From JBNKDD01 sp050288085 (lineage in GTDB: Bacteria > Chloroflexota > Anaerolineae > Aggregatilineales > UBA3940): DNA of 5,836 nt. Positions 5,286-5,836 of the stretch are shown piece by piece. The notes under the pieces are model-generated. The model searched no databases, had not been told where the DNA came from, and was given only the letters and a program-made list of their open reading frames with translations. The stretch lies in the NCBI GenBank assembly GCA_050288085.1, contig JBNKDD010000333.1:1-5836 (forward strand). Reading direction: 5' to 3'. The position numbers and the translations under genes were made by a program. Positions within the stretch are counted from its first letter, which is position 1. Each line of letters begins with the position of its first letter.

Positions 5286-5836
5286 TGAGTGGTTCTCGCC
5301 CCCCTTTCATCTGGTTGGCTTTCATTACAAGCACTTTGGTCGGAGTGTCTATCATTGCCGTGATGTTTGTCATGCACAAACTGACCGGCTTATCGTTTGT
5401 CCCCTACGATTTACTTGAAGCAGCCATTGAGGTTAACCTTCTCAATTCAAGAAATCTGCTGACTTCACCTGATACAAATATCGCCTTTCCCGTGATCGGC
5501 TGGATGGCAGCCCTGGTATTCTGGCTGTTGATTGTGACTGCCGGACTTTTACTGCTTGTTGTACTGAGAAAGAACTATGTCCGACCGGGGTTGATGCCGG
5601 TATTAGCTGCCGCTGCATTATTAGATTTCCCCATGCTCGCGATCAGTTTTGCCTCAGATGCAACCGATTCAGCTGACTTCTCCCCTGTATTGACTATTCT
5701 CTGGCACAGCATAGTCGCTCTTATCTGGGCGGGTGTCATTATCCGGGGATATCGCCAGATAGATGATTGGCATCTTCCCCGGCCTGCTGAACCGCAGGAA
5801 AGCGAGGCAGCCCCCTCGATAAACCGGCGGCAGTTC
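5285..5836 (+). CDS. Membrane anchor region of a probable molybdopterin-dependent oxidoreductase (5' part)
   Basis: The frame opens with GTG 5285, which shares one base with the preceding TAG stop (TAGTG), and stays open for 184 codons to the window edge. There is no Shine-Dalgarno, so initiation is probably coupled to the gene before. Predicted membrane spans lie near 9-30, 68-94, 102-122 and 134-154. GLSFVPYDLLEAAIEV (35-50) resembles the GLPFxPxDLFDW signature that I associate with N-terminal anchors of sulfite-oxidase-type molybdoenzymes in Chloroflexota and Actinobacteria. After the last span a hydrophilic linker leads to NRRQF (180-184), the beginning of a twin-arginine-like motif that in those proteins precedes the catalytic Moco domain. 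That domain would lie beyond the window. Location: cytoplasmic membrane, catalytic part probably outside. The anchor is well supported; the molybdoenzyme assignment rests on recognition of the anchor pattern and the RR motif. Confidence 0.7.
   Translation, partial: MSGSRPPFIWLAFITSTLVGVSIIAVMFVMHKLTGLSFVPYDLLEAAIEVNLLNSRNLLTSPDTNIAFPVIGWMAALVFWLLIVTAGLLLLVVLRKNYVRPGLMPVLAAAALLDFPMLAISFASDATDSADFSPVLTILWHSIVALIWAGVIIRGYRQIDDWHLPRPAEPQESEAAPSINRRQF

Overview
The window looks like part of a chromosome from a free-living bacterium, most likely a member of the Chloroflexota (Ktedonobacteria-like). This is an inference. It rests on the resemblance of the last gene to the membrane-anchored sulfite-oxidase-type molybdoenzymes common in that phylum, and on an FHA domain fused to a flavoprotein next to it. 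No rRNA, tRNA, CRISPR array or intact mobile element was seen. Hand counts on sampled lines suggest about 45% GC in the ketosynthase gene and slightly above 50% in the right-hand operon.

Left part (1-1595): the last codons of a rightward gene (1-54) are followed by about 290 bp without a convincing gene. That stretch holds a perfect inverted repeat, a possible promoter and a pair of GGTNACCT repeats. A leftward gene (345-1595) then encodes a complete FabF/KAS-II-type 3-oxoacyl-ACP synthase with its full Cys-His-His catalytic set.

Middle (1596-2672): a 301-bp divergent intergenic region separates the ketosynthase from a rightward PlsC-type 1-acylglycerol-3-phosphate acyltransferase (1897-2589). 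The two genes could serve lipid synthesis: one elongates acyl-ACP chains and the other places acyl groups on the glycerol backbone. Nothing in the sequence proves that they are co-regulated.

Right part (2673-5836): a tightly packed rightward operon. A 680-residue protein joins an N-terminal FHA phosphothreonine-binding domain, through a proline-rich linker, to an FAD/NAD(P)-type oxidoreductase region. It is followed by a 140-residue four-helix membrane protein, and then by the membrane-anchor half of a probable molybdopterin-dependent oxidoreductase, which runs off the window just at a twin-arginine-like motif. All junctions overlap (ATGA, then TAGTG). Two very short ORFs upstream of the FHA gene continue the same overlapping pattern (ATGA, then GTGA), and the FHA gene itself has no visible Shine-Dalgarno sequence. 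The arrangement suggests a phospho-signal-responsive flavoprotein coupled to a membrane redox enzyme. It is the most interesting candidate system here, but its substrate and electron path cannot be read from this window.
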